Origin: Paragordius varius
Taxonomy: Eukaryota; Nematomorpha
Length of the DNA: 64,000 nucleotides
NCBI GenBank assembly: GCA_964247055.1
Contig: OZ176050.1
Span: forward strand, 8,680,001 to 8,744,000
Direction of reading: 5' to 3'
Position 1 is the first letter of the stretch, and every line of letters starts with the position of its first letter. This document shows positions 25,301 through 38,454 of this stretch, piece by piece. The translations under genes and the position numbers were made by a program. Under the pieces are notes generated by a model that ran no database searches, was not told the origin of the DNA, and saw nothing but the letters and a program-made list of their open reading frames with translations.

Positions 25301-27031
25301 AAGAATTAAAGGTATATTTATATGAAATTTAACTTTTAATGGAAGGAAGGTCCGGGAAACCCTTGTTAAGAAAAAGTAATAACCTTACGACTAAATTGTG
25401 TATAAGAGATATATATTGTCAACCAAGATATAATCCATAATGTGACTAACATAATATATTGTGTTTCCGTCGTGTCACCATAGGGGCTTTTAACAAAGTG
25501 AGCAAAGGTGAATGAAATTAAAATACGAACCAATATTGCATTTTAGAGAATTTCTTGGAGGAGTTTCTACTCATATTTTGGTATTTTTTTATAATATTAA
25601 CTGCAATTCTAAAAATCTTCTATTTAATATAGTTTTAATTAAAAATAAGCTATAATTTCGGTCGCGGCTTTTAATCAAAAACATACCATAAATTATTTGA
25701 TCGGTTAACAAAATGCCTACTATAAAATAAAATATAATCGTTATTAGATTCTATTGTTCCCTAATTTTGGCTTAAATCAATGATATCGGTAAAATAAGCC
25801 TTTTTACCTCTAACAAGTCTTTGAAAGAAAAAAACTTTTCATAACTTTTAATTTATGTGTAATTTTTATAAAATATAAAATATTAAATTATGGTAATCAG
25901 ACATTACGACATACATATCAGTTAATTGTGGTTGACTTAAGAGGATTAATTTTTGACACGAAAAAAAGTAATTCCCTCAATCAATTTAACTTTTGTTTTA
26001 GGCATATAGTGTCTACGGAGTCTAATATCGCTTATATACATATATTATTTTTTTTGTTTTAAATTAGAAAATAATTAATCAATTTTTTTAAAAAAAAAGA
26101 TCAAAGAAAAAATGTAAAAATATTTTGTTTTATAATATGCAAATTTAAAATTTTATATCGAGTGTGATAGTATATTATCATTTTTATGGAGTTAGAATTT
26201 TGTGGCGTTGAATGATTAATGAGTTGATGAAAAAAACTTAAATAAATTAGGAATTAATTTAATAAAATATGGAACCTCAAATTAACACGTTTGATAAAAA
26301 AAATTAAACAAAATCTTCGTGATAATTCGATTTAAAATGTCCAAAAAAACTCTCATTTGGCCTATAAAACAATTAATTATTACAGGGAAAATTTTGAAAC
26401 AAGCATATCATATCACCCTTTTCTTTTCTCTTCCTAAAATTCAGTTATAAAGAACTTATACGGAGTTTCAAAAAAATGTTGTAATTGAGTTGATAAAGGT
26501 TATTAGGCATCCTCTTTTATACTCCTGTAACTCTTGTATTGCATCTTAAAGGAATCAATCCTTTTACAATGTGCAAATATTAGTATACTATGACAAAATG
26601 ATATGATTTGTAGGGCGCTTGACCTTTACTTTGTGTGCGTGGAATGGTAGAGTTAGAACCCTGAAACTGCGCACTTTATCATCAGTCACCCCTGGGCAGT
26701 CTAGTGTTAAAACTTTCTACAAGTCCTGATACAATTTTAGTCTTTACCCAAAAATATGAAAAGAACAAAAGAGACTCTAACTAAACTATACACTTTTTTT
26801 AATAATTATATAATAATAATTGATCATCTATAATGTGGATACTTACATTGGGTTACTTTTTTTCCAATAAATCGGCGGCAGGACAAAATTAATGAATGGT
26901 AAACGGAAATTTCCTCCTTCACACATCATGAAGTTTCGATTATTGTTAATAAATAACATGAATGTCCAAAATACAATGTTGTATAACGGATAAATTGTCG
27001 TTAAAACAAATACTTTTTTAATTAAATTCAT
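18812..27031 (-). CDS. Ephrin with long Asn-rich linker and C-terminal hydrophobic tail
   Basis: Membrane-tethered ligand of Eph receptor tyrosine kinases. Exons: 27031-26847, 23737-23614, 21819-21642, 20908-20807, 20256-18812; all phases agree (about 677 aa). Exon 1 carries a hydrophobic leader and PPIYWKKSNP. Exon 2 has HIIDVELGDSIDIVCP and YEYYAVYRV. Exon 3 has YDNC, LNCNMP, KYTISFRKFSPLPGGLQF and GEDYYFT. Exon 4 has SSGTLDGINNLEGGMCNHAM and KVIFKVG. Together these make a complete ephrin receptor-binding domain with its four cysteines. Exon 5 alone encodes about 480 residues rich in Asn, Lys, Gln and Pro, including PPILSV and PPPVVLL, and ends in YVLVTFAFILFMFLYQ with no cytoplasmic tail. 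That is typical of a GPI-attachment signal (A-class-like), though a short transmembrane anchor cannot be excluded. The linker is unusual: most ephrins are 200-350 aa, although fly ephrin is also long. Introns of 3.1, 1.8, 0.7 and 0.55 kb contain (TA)n and (TAGC)n runs. Confidence 0.93.
21588..21615. repeat. (TA)n microsatellite in an ephrin intron
   Basis: About 14 TA units just downstream of exon 3 on the minus strand. Confidence 0.95.
22300..22331. repeat. (TA)n microsatellite in an ephrin intron
   Basis: About 16 TA units in the intron between ephrin exons 2 and 3. Confidence 0.95.
24144..24163. repeat. (TAGC)n microsatellite
   Basis: Five TAGC units in the long first intron of the ephrin gene. 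The run is self-complementary. Confidence 0.9.
26608..26790 (+). repeat. tRNA-derived SINE copy 1
   Basis: The tRNA-like head has GTAGGGCGC (A-box region) and GAGTTAGAACCCT (B-box region). The body contains CATCAGTCACCCCTGGGCAG, GTGTTAAAAC and TACAAGTCCTGATACAATTT. It ends near an A-rich AAAAGAGACTCTAA. The body aligns with the copies at 29543 and 58925. It lies just 3' of ephrin exon 1, on the opposite strand to the gene. Confidence 0.75.
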
Positions 27032-29542
27032 TTATAAATAAATAAATTATATATTTTTTAGGAATCAAAAAAAAATTGTAATGCGCTATTTTAATGTTAG
27101 CAAAAAAAGATATGAAGATCAAATGTATGAATACAGAGGAAATTTAAAATTCATAATCATGAATAATACAATAGAATACATAATTAATTAAAAAAATTAA
27201 TCCTTTTACACCACATTAGATATACAGAAGTCATCATTTATTAAAATTAATATGACGACACATTTGGCGTTATTTTATTAAATTTGGGTATTATTTAAAT
27301 CCATATCAAATGCAAAATATAGATATATGCAGAGTTAGAATAAAATATAAAAGTTTAACTAACATAAGTGGTGGTCGAAGAAGCGATAATTAAAAATCGA
27401 TTAATGATTATACAATAATAATTTTTTATGCGCGACACAAAAAATAGTTTGTGGAGATTGCAAACAAATAATAGAGAAGTTTATAAATTATATTATGTAT
27501 AGTTTATGGTGATGGATTATAAAAAACCTGGAAATAATATACTTTCAAAATTTTTAATCACCTTTAATTACAAAACTGATAATATATTACGTTTTTTTAA
27601 TAAAACAGTTAATTAGGAACCAATTATGCTGAATTATTTATAGACGTTATATATAGATAAATTTTGCAACTTTATGACGATATAAAACATACAAGTGGTC
27701 AAGAATTTTAATTTTTTTTGGGATTCGATTGAAAGAAGTGGATGACGCGAAAACATAAATAAAATAAAAATAAACTACTTTGTTTCTTTAGCTAAAAATA
27801 AAACAACAGTTATTGAATACAAATAGTTTTCTACTACCAGTAGTTGTGACAAAGAATTGAGATAACAATAATAAGTGATGATGATGTTAACATTATATTA
27901 TTTCTAAACTTTTTAAGAGTATCCTTGTGTGACGCTATATTTTTCATAACTAATTGCACGCACCAAATTATTCAAAAACAGTAAGTATATATGCATATAA
28001 CTATTTAACGCAATGATTAATATATAATATATTTTTCAAAAATATTTTTGGTGACACACACATTAGTCGAATATCAGAATAAAAGAAAGCAGGACAATGG
28101 TATAGAATCAAAAAGTTTGTTCCGATGCCGAAGGAAAAATTGTTCGGAATAGAAAAAAATGTTTAAAAAGACTGAAAATAATATATTAGTGCGTCTTTCA
28201 AAAAAATTAACAAGTGTGATGATATGCTTTGTAGTGTGTATGTTTGTGTGGTCTTCTTTGATTCATAAATATGTAATATTATTTTATATGATGGAGAAAA
28301 GGTACAAATTTATAAATTATATATAATATATTGTTAAAAGAATGACAAATTTTTATTTATTATGCGTTTTTTCTTTAAAACACATTTTCAATAATTACTC
28401 TATAGGACTACTTAATTAGGGGAAGTACATTACATATAAAAGATAAATATTGATTCAAAGATTGGACAAATATTATCACCTTTTTAAATATGATAATAAA
28501 AATATTAAATTTATTAATAAAGAGAGTCATACAAATTGTAATAAAATTAAAACAAATTCCTTTGCCATAAATATTATTTAACACATCCGCCCATTTAGGG
28601 GGATGTTGAAAAATGTAAATATAACAGAATAAGTTATGTAGATGACAGGAGAAACGTGCTACAAACAATAATATGGTAGAAATATTTTAGATATTTTAAA
28701 TTACATTTCTTTTGAAGGAATAAATATAGTAGCAATGTATTAATTTTGGCTTAGGATACTAATTCAGACGACTTTAGAAAGCTACAATTTGTTAAATGAA
28801 ATTAAATAAAACTTACCAAAAATATTAAAAATAAATGTTTTCATTAGCGTAATAGATAATTATAAAACGCTTGAATGTTTATAAATTCGAAAATTTTCGC
28901 TTCATTATAAGCTGGTGTATTAGAACTAAAATGAAATTAATGAGAAAAATATATTTTTTATAGTTGATGGTAGAGAATTAAAGATATTAACGGACATGAT
29001 TAACGACACCTTTTAATTTAAAATCTTATTTTATAGTTTGTAATATAATGAATGGGCTATATGATAAAATTAATTTTAGCGGTAATTCATTAAAATTGAT
29101 GTTTGAATATAACGGAGCAACAAAATTAGCACCTGGGTGCCGTTATTTATATTAATGGATCCCAAAAAAGGGATTATATTATAAACATTTTAAATCCCCG
29201 GATTAGGATACTGCTAGAAACTTTTATGCACATCATGCAACTATTAGATTAATTATCCTACTCTATGCAAAGATAATGGATCATACCGATAAAATAAATT
29301 GCCTGAAAAGTTAAGGCCCCTAATTTCGTTTATATATGCGACGATTTATATTCGAGTGTCTTTTATTTTGTGTTTATCCACTCAAAGGGTAACAAATCAA
29401 AAGCTTTGAAAGCTAAGATCATATCGGTTTGTTAGATGAATAATGACCAAGATGAAGATTATAAGAATGCGCACATTAGAATTAAAACACAAAATAATTA
29501 AATATGCGTTTTGGCTATTTGGTGTTGTGAAGTTAAAAGCGT

Positions 29543-29735
29543 GAAGGTATAGTAGGTAGGGCGCGGGTCTCTTACACTGCGTGTCAAGAGTGCCAGAGTT
29601 CAAATTACAAATATAAGCAAATTTTTTCATCATTACTGTCAGCCCTGGGCAGGCGAGCGTTAAAGCCTTTACAAGTCTAGATACAATTTAAGTCCTTATC
29701 CATTAACTAAAGGGAAAAAAGAGGCTCTAAACAGT
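29543..29735 (+). repeat. tRNA-derived SINE copy 2 (best head)
   Basis: The head GGTAGGGCGCGGGTCTCTTA ... CAGAGTTCAAATT reads like a tRNA D-arm/anticodon region followed by a B box. The body has CTGTCAGCCCTGGGCAGGCG, TACAAGTCTAGATACAATTT and a terminal GAAAAAAGAGGCTCTAA. The same body occurs in the other two copies. Confidence 0.8.
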
Positions 29736-30672
29736 GGTACTCACCAAAAATATTTGACGGGCGGAATAAAATATTTTTTTTCTAAATATGACAAATATTG
29801 CTTAACTCTGAAACAAAGCGGATATTTATTCTAAAGTACATCGAGTGTATAAATCGCAGCCACATGCCTCTAGTGTTAATAGATAAATTTACATCTTTTA
29901 ATAAATTATTAATATTAATTAAATAAATTTGGTTTAATAATCTTAACAAGCTATTCTAAATATTTCATTGTTCAATACGACGCCTCGAATGGGTAAATCG
30001 TGGGCAAAGCAGCAAGGAAAAACATGCGTGATAATAATAAAACATTTTAATTTTTATTTATGCGGTAACAACATTTTTAATTTTCCCCTTTATAATTATC
30101 AATGTAATACTTAGTAAATATTTTGATTTGACCAAGTGACAGGAATGAGAGAGCACAATCAAATTTATGCCTTATTTTTCCAATTATCAATTACATCTCT
30201 TTTTTTGTATAAAAGATAACTGAAAAACTTTGTTTTCACCATAAAATTTTTTTTGCGGTATATAAAAACAGGGTCTACAACTTAAAAACAGCATAACTTG
30301 ATGCTGCTTTCCTTCAGTAAATGTATCTTGGAAGCGTTTATTTTTACCAATATGTAAACTGATACTTGAGAAATATTTCATTATACTCACAAATACAACT
30401 ACTAAATTTCCTAAAATATATTCAGTTTTTAAATGTTTTATAATCACCTATGACTAACTTATTTATACAAAAAAGACAAAAGGGATTTTGGATATTTAGT
30501 TTGCTAACCGACAACCACCCGTCCTTTTAGGAGTATTCCATGTTACATTGAAATAAGCTTCGCTCATATTTACTTATACATCACTAGTTATAATTATCTT
30601 GAAATTTGATTTCTTATTTAAGTCTGAATGAATGCATCCAAATATTATGTATATATATATATATATATATAT

Positions 30673-30950
30673 CCCATTTACAATTCGAATTCACCCTTGA
30701 ACAATTTAAATTTACCCTAAAAATAAATTATGTGTTTCATGAGAAATATATTATTATAGCATAGTTAAATGTTTTTTCAGTATTATATTTTTTAAACGAA
30801 ATTTCATTTTTAAAAAATATAAAAAAATATAGGTAATCTTTAATCTTATAAAACACATAATTTATTTTAGGGTGAATTTGAATTGACAAGGGTGAATTCA
30901 AATTGATCAAGGGTGAATTTATATTTAAGGGTTTTGAACTGGAAATGGTA
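30673..30950. repeat. MITE family A copy in a (TA)n context
   Basis: Left end CCCATTTACAATTCGAATTC then ACCCTTGAACAATTTAAA; right end CAAGGGTGAATT ... GGAAATGGTATA. Both sides are TA runs (left 30648-30672). The core includes ACACATAATTTATTTTAGGG. Non-coding. Confidence 0.85.
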
Positions 30951-33900
30951 TATATATAAATATAGATATAACATGTGCACAGATATTTTTATAATAATCT
31001 TTTCAATAAATGGATCCCTCTAATCATCGATTTCATCAAAATTTTAACAGAGCGTTTTGAAATTGGTATATCCAATATATCAAAATCAATATTTTAAACG
31101 TAGCAATCATAATAATATTTCTGGTAATAACAATCAATAAAAAATTGGTAATGGTAATCTAAAAAACGAGACAATATTTCGAAAATTTGAGTGGATATTA
31201 GATAAGGTAGTGGTAGTCAATAGTTTTTATATTGATTCCATACATATATAGTAAAGTTTTTATATAAGCAAAAGAAAGACTTGACAGAACAAAGTATAAT
31301 GTATGGCCATAGAAAATAATAATCAATTTCTTTCAATCTCGCAGAGTTAGTTATATTACTCATGAAATGAATTAGATTGGATTACTAGCTATTGATTCAG
31401 ATATAGGTTAAGACAGATTCTTATTCGTATTTACAAATAATATTTTCTAATGGTATCTATAAAATAATATAAAATAAATCATGTATGCTTTGCCAATATA
31501 AATTTGTTAATAATTGGATCTTTGAAACAATTTTTTAAAAAACGCTTAGGCCTTTCTATTCAATAAAGGCTAACCAACTTTGACTTTTTTCAATGCACCC
31601 ATGATAATTTGGTTACCTTAATTATGCTTGACTACCAAACTACTTTCAAGTGATATTCAAGTCATCTGGAAGTTTAATTTAATGGTTAATTTTATTTAGA
31701 TTTATTAATGTTTCGATAGCCAATATTTGATAATAATAAGCTCCACACTTAATTAGCCCAAAACAGTTAAAGTTTTCAACCCCATTTTAAATTGCTCAAA
31801 ATATTCAAATTTTGAATCCTTATAATTAGTTATTAAAATTGGTAATACATATACTCAAAAAATTACGATCAACGCAGGAATCAAAATACGTTAATTAATA
31901 TTTGTACCATGTTACTTATTTCACAACTGTCAGTATTATGAATATATATTTTAATGAAAGGATGGTTCAGAAACAAAAATTGGTCCCCTATCATCTAAAG
32001 CTAGTAAATAGAGTGTTTTATAAAATTTAATCAAGTTTTTTTTTAATTGGTGGAAAAATGTGATATTTCACAGCTACACAAAATTTAATTAAAATAGCAT
32101 ACAAAAAAACTAACAAAAAATAAAAAAATGAAATCAATGTACAGAATTGTGTTTTTTAGTAAGTTATCCTTCATGTTTCGTTTAGATCTAAAGAAATAAA
32201 GCAGATACCTTTAATAATTGGTAGAATAAATACTGTCAAAATACACCATATAATTCACTCTTTTTGATTCAATTTAATATCCACTATTTAGGTAATTAGG
32301 CTAGCTTCCTATCTTTCCGAATAGTAAAGCATGGATAAAATAAAATTTTTAATTTTTAGAAGCTTTAAATTGTAACCTTACTAATTATAATCAGAATTTT
32401 ACCTAACAAAGGTGTATTTCTTTTAAATTTCAATCAATTATAGAACCTTACTATTTTTGAACATAAATATTTCAAAATTATACCAACAAATTATTGAGTT
32501 GTGCCTAAAAGTAAAGCGTCTAAAACAAAAACCATTTTTATTAATTGAAGTTAAATATACATCAATATATTTTCGCAAAATTTGCATACGAATATAAATT
32601 TTCAACTAAATATCAGTTCTGTCTAAAACGCTTAGTTTGACTAGCTATTTTTCTAAAAAACATGTGATTAACCTAATTAGTACCTGAGATGGAAATTTAA
32701 TTCTCCCTTTCATTACCGAACGGGTTATTCATATATATTATAATAAAAAAATTAGTAACCAAGCGTTTTGCCAAAACTATACTATATTTTAGAAATTACA
32801 ATTTTTAACACAAAACAAATTTTTTTTAAAATATGAAATTCTTTATATGCAACATGCCCCGATTCTTTTTAAATTTTGAAAGCTAATAAGTATCTATTCA
32901 AAAATATTAAATTTAAAAAATAATTTTTGACCCAAACATCATTATTTGATGAAGCTGAACATTTATCTATAATTTTAGGATTTAATCACCCAAATTAAAT
33001 TTAAATATAAATCGCGTTTCATACAAAAAAATCTACCTAAAATTTAAGGTATTTTTCCTTTTATCTTTATATATCAATCACCTATTAAATCCTTAAAACA
33101 ATTTAGCTGCAATTAAAATATTGTTATATCTTTAACTATAACAAAGGGCATACATTGTTAGAATGGGCAAAAAATTAAAATATTTTATAAAATCTAGTAG
33201 AACATATATAATATACCATTTTTAATAACGAATTTTATTACATAATATTTTTTATGGTAATTATCTGGTTTAAATATTAAATGCTAAAATTATGCAAATT
33301 ATTCCTAGCTAAAGTGGAAGTTAATTGGTAATGTGTTTAAATTTGTTTAATAATAAAATTTAACTACATAGGACATCAAAAATGATAAACATGAAATAAT
33401 AAGTTATCGATAAATTACAAAAAAATAGCCATTTAAAGATCTTAATTAATGATTTTTATCTAATATTTATTGTGTGCTTGATCTAAATTTCCAATTATCA
33501 TTTATATTATATGAATTAACTTTAATTATGTTTTTAATACATTTAACGATAAAAATTTTATATTCAAAGTAATTCTTTGACCCAACTAACTTTTAATTCC
33601 CATCATACTTAATATGTTGATTATTTTTATATTTCAAGAGTAAGTATGGGTTTATCCAATATCTGTACTTTAACACATTAATACGGTCTAATTATTTTGC
33701 CTTTAAACTCGGTATTTTATCGATTTAAATATATTTACATTTAAGATCATCATTTTTTTCATTCATGTTAATAATTTTTACATAACACCTTTTCATTTAA
33801 CTTCAACGATATATGAATTTTATTTAGGTGACTAAGCTAATACAAAAAAGTAAATGGTTAAAATACATTAATCACTATCAAACAGTTTTAAAGGTTCTCC

Positions 33901-36900
33901 GAAAAATGCTTTAAAGCCAATAGTTTAAGCTGGGGTTGACAGGGGCTAATTTTAAATTAGATAGCGGCAATAATAAAGGATGGGGTCACATATTGGAAAT
34001 GCTTAATATATAATTATTTCTTATTTAAAAGCTTGTATTACATATGGCGCTTTATTTGAGGATTATACCTACCATAATGAGTTTTTTCCCATACGTTCCC
34101 AAAAACTATTGAACTCATTTATTTTATTTACAATACTAATAAATTATAATGTTAAGTTTTTTTGTTTCACAGGTTATCAGGGGTATCGAAAGTATATTTT
34201 TAGGATTCCATAAAACTTAACAGAAATGACAGGGTTTTTATTATAAAACATATTTTTATATTCTTCTATTTTGACCAATATGTAAGAAATAATAATCCCC
34301 TAAACTATTGATATCTAATTTGGATTTATTACTAATTTTTTGTCATATTTAAAATATCGTTATTTAGTTAATCAAATCAAATCAAATGTAACAAACTATA
34401 ATATCGAACTAAGTTAATGAAATATGCGTGATGAATTATAGTTCTGACTTATTAAAAAATAAATGTTTCATAAAATATCATTATAACTGCCAAATATATA
34501 TTTAAACTTGTTCAGTTAATTTTAATTTAATTATGACACGGATTTCATTTCATATATATTGCTAATTAGTTTTAAAATAAAAGAATTTTACACGATATTG
34601 AACGGTTAAAGACTATAAGATAATTACGGGTATGCCATATTTGACATCTAAAAATATATGATTGTTTTATTGTCAAATTAAAAATTGTTTTAGCCTATAT
34701 TAATATCTCTTAATCAATCAATCAATCAAGTTATCATTTTTATTTTTAAGTCGACACTAAATTTATCATAATAGCTAGCTAGCACTTTCACAAAATTTAT
34801 AAAAACTACTGTGAGTAATAAAAAATGAATAAAATAGTTAACAGAGTAAGCAGCACTTACAGTTTATTTTTATGGTTCCAAACCAAGGACGGTAATTTAG
34901 CCATTAAAATTATTGGTAGAAGAAATGTGGAAATTAATGTAGTATTGTACAGTAACGTAGGTAAACAATTAACTTTCATTTTTTTATACAAGTTAGTATG
35001 GGGAGACTAGATAGCTATTCTCAATAAAAAAATTTCTCTAATCATCTATATTTGGTACTGGAATGATATAATGTGGATCATTGGGCACATAAGGTGTCAT
35101 CTAAATATCTAGAATATAATTATAGTTTATTAAACTGATTTAATTAACTTTAAAAGCCGGTCAGTTTTTTTTGAATATGCACCTTATATTGATTATATAT
35201 ATGAGCATTCCATTAATTTATATTATTAACATTATTCTATAATAGTTAATTTTACAGATCCAAAATATAACCCTGTGAGGAGTGCTTTAAACAATGAAAT
35301 AAAACCAGTATCAAAATGGTTCTGTTAATACTTTTCTAGTTACGGTTATATACATGGTTTTGTTTCAAATGGTGACGAAAATGTGGTCAAATATCCAAAA
35401 ATTTTTATACAAATGACTGCATTCTGGTTCTTATATGAAGTCTTATAAAATGGTTAATCTTTTACAATAATAAAACTCATATAGAAAAAATATAGGTTTA
35501 TTCATTCGATTTTCGCTATTAAATGTGCCAAATCTAGGGTCAAAAATTTAGATATCCTGTTTTTGTATTTTTTGTCATAACCCACTAACGTTCAGAATTC
35601 TAAAAAATTAGGGTTATGTTAAATATAAGGAAAACAAACATAAAAACTGATTACAAGGAGTGCTGTTTTTTAAAATTCGCTATAAAATTATTTATGAATC
35701 TAAATAGCTAAAAATTTGTGAAACATTAGAAAAATACATAATTTATATATTTTAATTAGGCTTCGACATTTTCATAGTTAAGCACCTAAAATTTAAAAGG
35801 TTTTTTGAAAAATTTGCATATGGGATTAAAGAATTTTAGGTAAAACATTATTTTTGTTCAAGATAGCTTTCTTGCATACTTGATTTTTAACTTTTCGCAT
35901 GTGATCAATACGTTCGGTACCCAAGAAAGAAAATATAAGCCTTTTAAATAATTCATAATTCTATATTTATACTTTAAATGTAAAGATAAGTTTAAATTTT
36001 AATTATGTAATGTTATCTGATAAAAAACTTTTCTTTATTTTCCATTTCAGGTACCGAACGGGTTAATCACATAGTAAAAAAATCTGAGTGTACAAACCGT
36101 TTTTCAGTGATATTTACTAGGCAATTTTGTGAGATACCTTTTATATTATTAAAAAAATCAACTTTAGGCATATTACACACTTATTTATAATAGCCAATTT
36201 ACTATTATATATTTGCAAAGTTTAGCCATTTTGATTCATAAATAAAATTTTTATAACATAAATAGCAGTGACTACTTATTTTGGGGTTTATATTTTATGT
36301 ATACAACATCATTCCCATTTTTTTCAAATATTAAAAGCTGGTGATTTCTTTACACAAAAATACGAAAATTGAAAAAGCTACATTTTGAATTTGGCACACT
36401 ATAATATCGAATATTGATTTTAATTTATACGTTTTAGGATGCAATTTTTTATAAAAGTTAATTCAGAATCCCAAACATTTAAGAAGCAAACGCACTGCCT
36501 TAAATTGAACCTTAATTCGCCAAAGAGTTGATCAGATAGTGGCTATTTTAACATTTAATGAACGGTAATTTTAAAATTTTAACAAATATTTATTATAATA
36601 TTAGGTATGGAAATGTCAAAACACTCAATGTTAATAGCATTATTATGTCAAAATTTGAGAAAGTGCTAAACTTTTAAAGTTTAATATTATTGAGGCTAAC
36701 TTTTTTATGTAAATGGAATGCTATAATAAAAATTAAGCGAATTTGAAGTAATTCTAAAATGCAGCTGGCGTATTTTGGTTATTTGCATCTATTATATGGC
36801 GTTGTGTCCCGATTTTCGGTAGAAAAGTTCACTATTTCGCTGTATTTGAAAAAATAAGCAGGACTTAGAAATTTGACTATGCATGTACAATTTATTAAGT

Positions 36901-38454
36901 GGTCGCATCAAATAAACTCCTATTGCTTTATTTTTCGGATATATTTAAAATTTATTTGATATTACAATGGAGTTTCCTCAATTTGAGATTTAATTATATT
37001 ACTTTGTTGCGTTATTTGTTGGTTATAATAAAAAACGAATATTTCGTGTTAACTCGAATTTTGTTATATTTCCCCTATTACTATATAAATAAATGAACCT
37101 AGATTCAGATTTGAAATATAAATTATTTTTTTCAATTGTTTTTCAGTCACAATCAGCCGCGACAACTTCTTTTAAGGTTTTTAGGATATTAATAATATTT
37201 TTTAAATTAGATTGTTAGGCATTTATGATAAATAATCAATTAAGTTGATAAAAAATCATTAATCTTGAATGTTTTTCATATAAACCGTATCAATAATTAT
37301 AGGATGAGTTAATGATAAATATTGAGTACCTGTTGGGAATAACTGTCGTCATAAGCAATATATGTTTGCTGATATGTTAAAAACATCTTTGGATTTTTAA
37401 AATATAGGAATCTTCCGGTTTTTTGTTAAATGAAACAAAAATTGAGATAACGTTAATTTTATATTATTAAATGATGTTAATAGTAATAAGAATAATAATA
37501 AATCCATCCATAAAAATACAGGGATTAAGCCTTAGAGATTATATTATTACACACACACACAGTTATGAAAATTAAATTTATGGTTTTTTAATGAACAATA
37601 AAAAACCTTGTGTATCTTTTTTCAAATATATAATTAAATTAGATTGCTTTTTAAGAATTCCATATCCGAAAATTATATATATATATATATATAATACTGG
37701 AATAATTAACGGGGAAAAGTGTTATTATATTGACCTAATCAACCTGATATTTTAAGCTTTGATATTAATGGTTATACAATAAATTTACAATGTCCTAAAT
37801 TTAATGGTAATCCCATTATTTAAATAATTGAAAAGCTATTAATGGCAGCATTTGATTGATTTGTTTGTTATTGCCATTTTTGAAAAATATTTTTTTACTG
37901 CAATCATCAAGGACACACATACAAATTATTAAAATAGAAAAATTATGTTACTTTTAACGGAAAACGAAAAGCATTTTTTCTTCGCAAATTCCCGGGAGTT
38001 CAATTAAAGTTGTTCCCATATATCAGAAAACATTCATGCATAAAGGCAAAATCCATAAAGTTTATTAAGGTGCTTTATAACATTTAAAACATATTAAATT
38101 GATTATATTGTAGTTAAAATTATTAATACCCGAATATATTAAAATTTATGATAATTTACCTAATTCCGAATCCGTTCTGGATGGATATTATAAAAAATCA
38201 GCACCAATAATTTTCTTCAAATTTTTATCAATCGTATTTAAACAAATACATGTACATTTATAAATCAGATAAACTGGTACGGTGAAAAAGGCTGTGATTT
38301 TATTAAGATTATATTTTAAAGTTGTTAACAGTTAATCTCGCCTATTAAACAATCACTTATTATTAGCACAGTTGTTCGTAAATGTTATTATAATAATTAT
38401 TATTATCTTTTATTATGGTTTAATTAATGATATATGTTGCAATATGATTTTATA

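Larger units (their letters stand above)
27032..38454. other. Large gene-free A+T-rich region
   Basis: Eleven kilobases between ephrin exon 1 and the unknown intronless gene. It contains one SINE (29543-29735) and one MITE (30673-30950). I found no conserved protein segment on either strand. Open frames of 60-90 codons (for example 28408-28668, 30187-30447, 34825-35010, 36899-37096) have A+T-driven composition and no family likeness. It may include the distal ephrin promoter. Confidence 0.55.

Noticed and set aside
29543-29620. A functional tRNA gene
   Set aside because: A and B boxes are recognisable but no acceptor stem closes and the B box is off consensus. The same body in three copies shows it is a SINE head.
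32680-36090. Similar short blocks at 32700-32730 and 36040-36080 (ACCGAACGGGTTA) suggesting a diverged duplication
   Set aside because: Only one convincing shared word; the surrounding resemblance is within what A+T-rich sequence gives by chance. A local alignment would decide.
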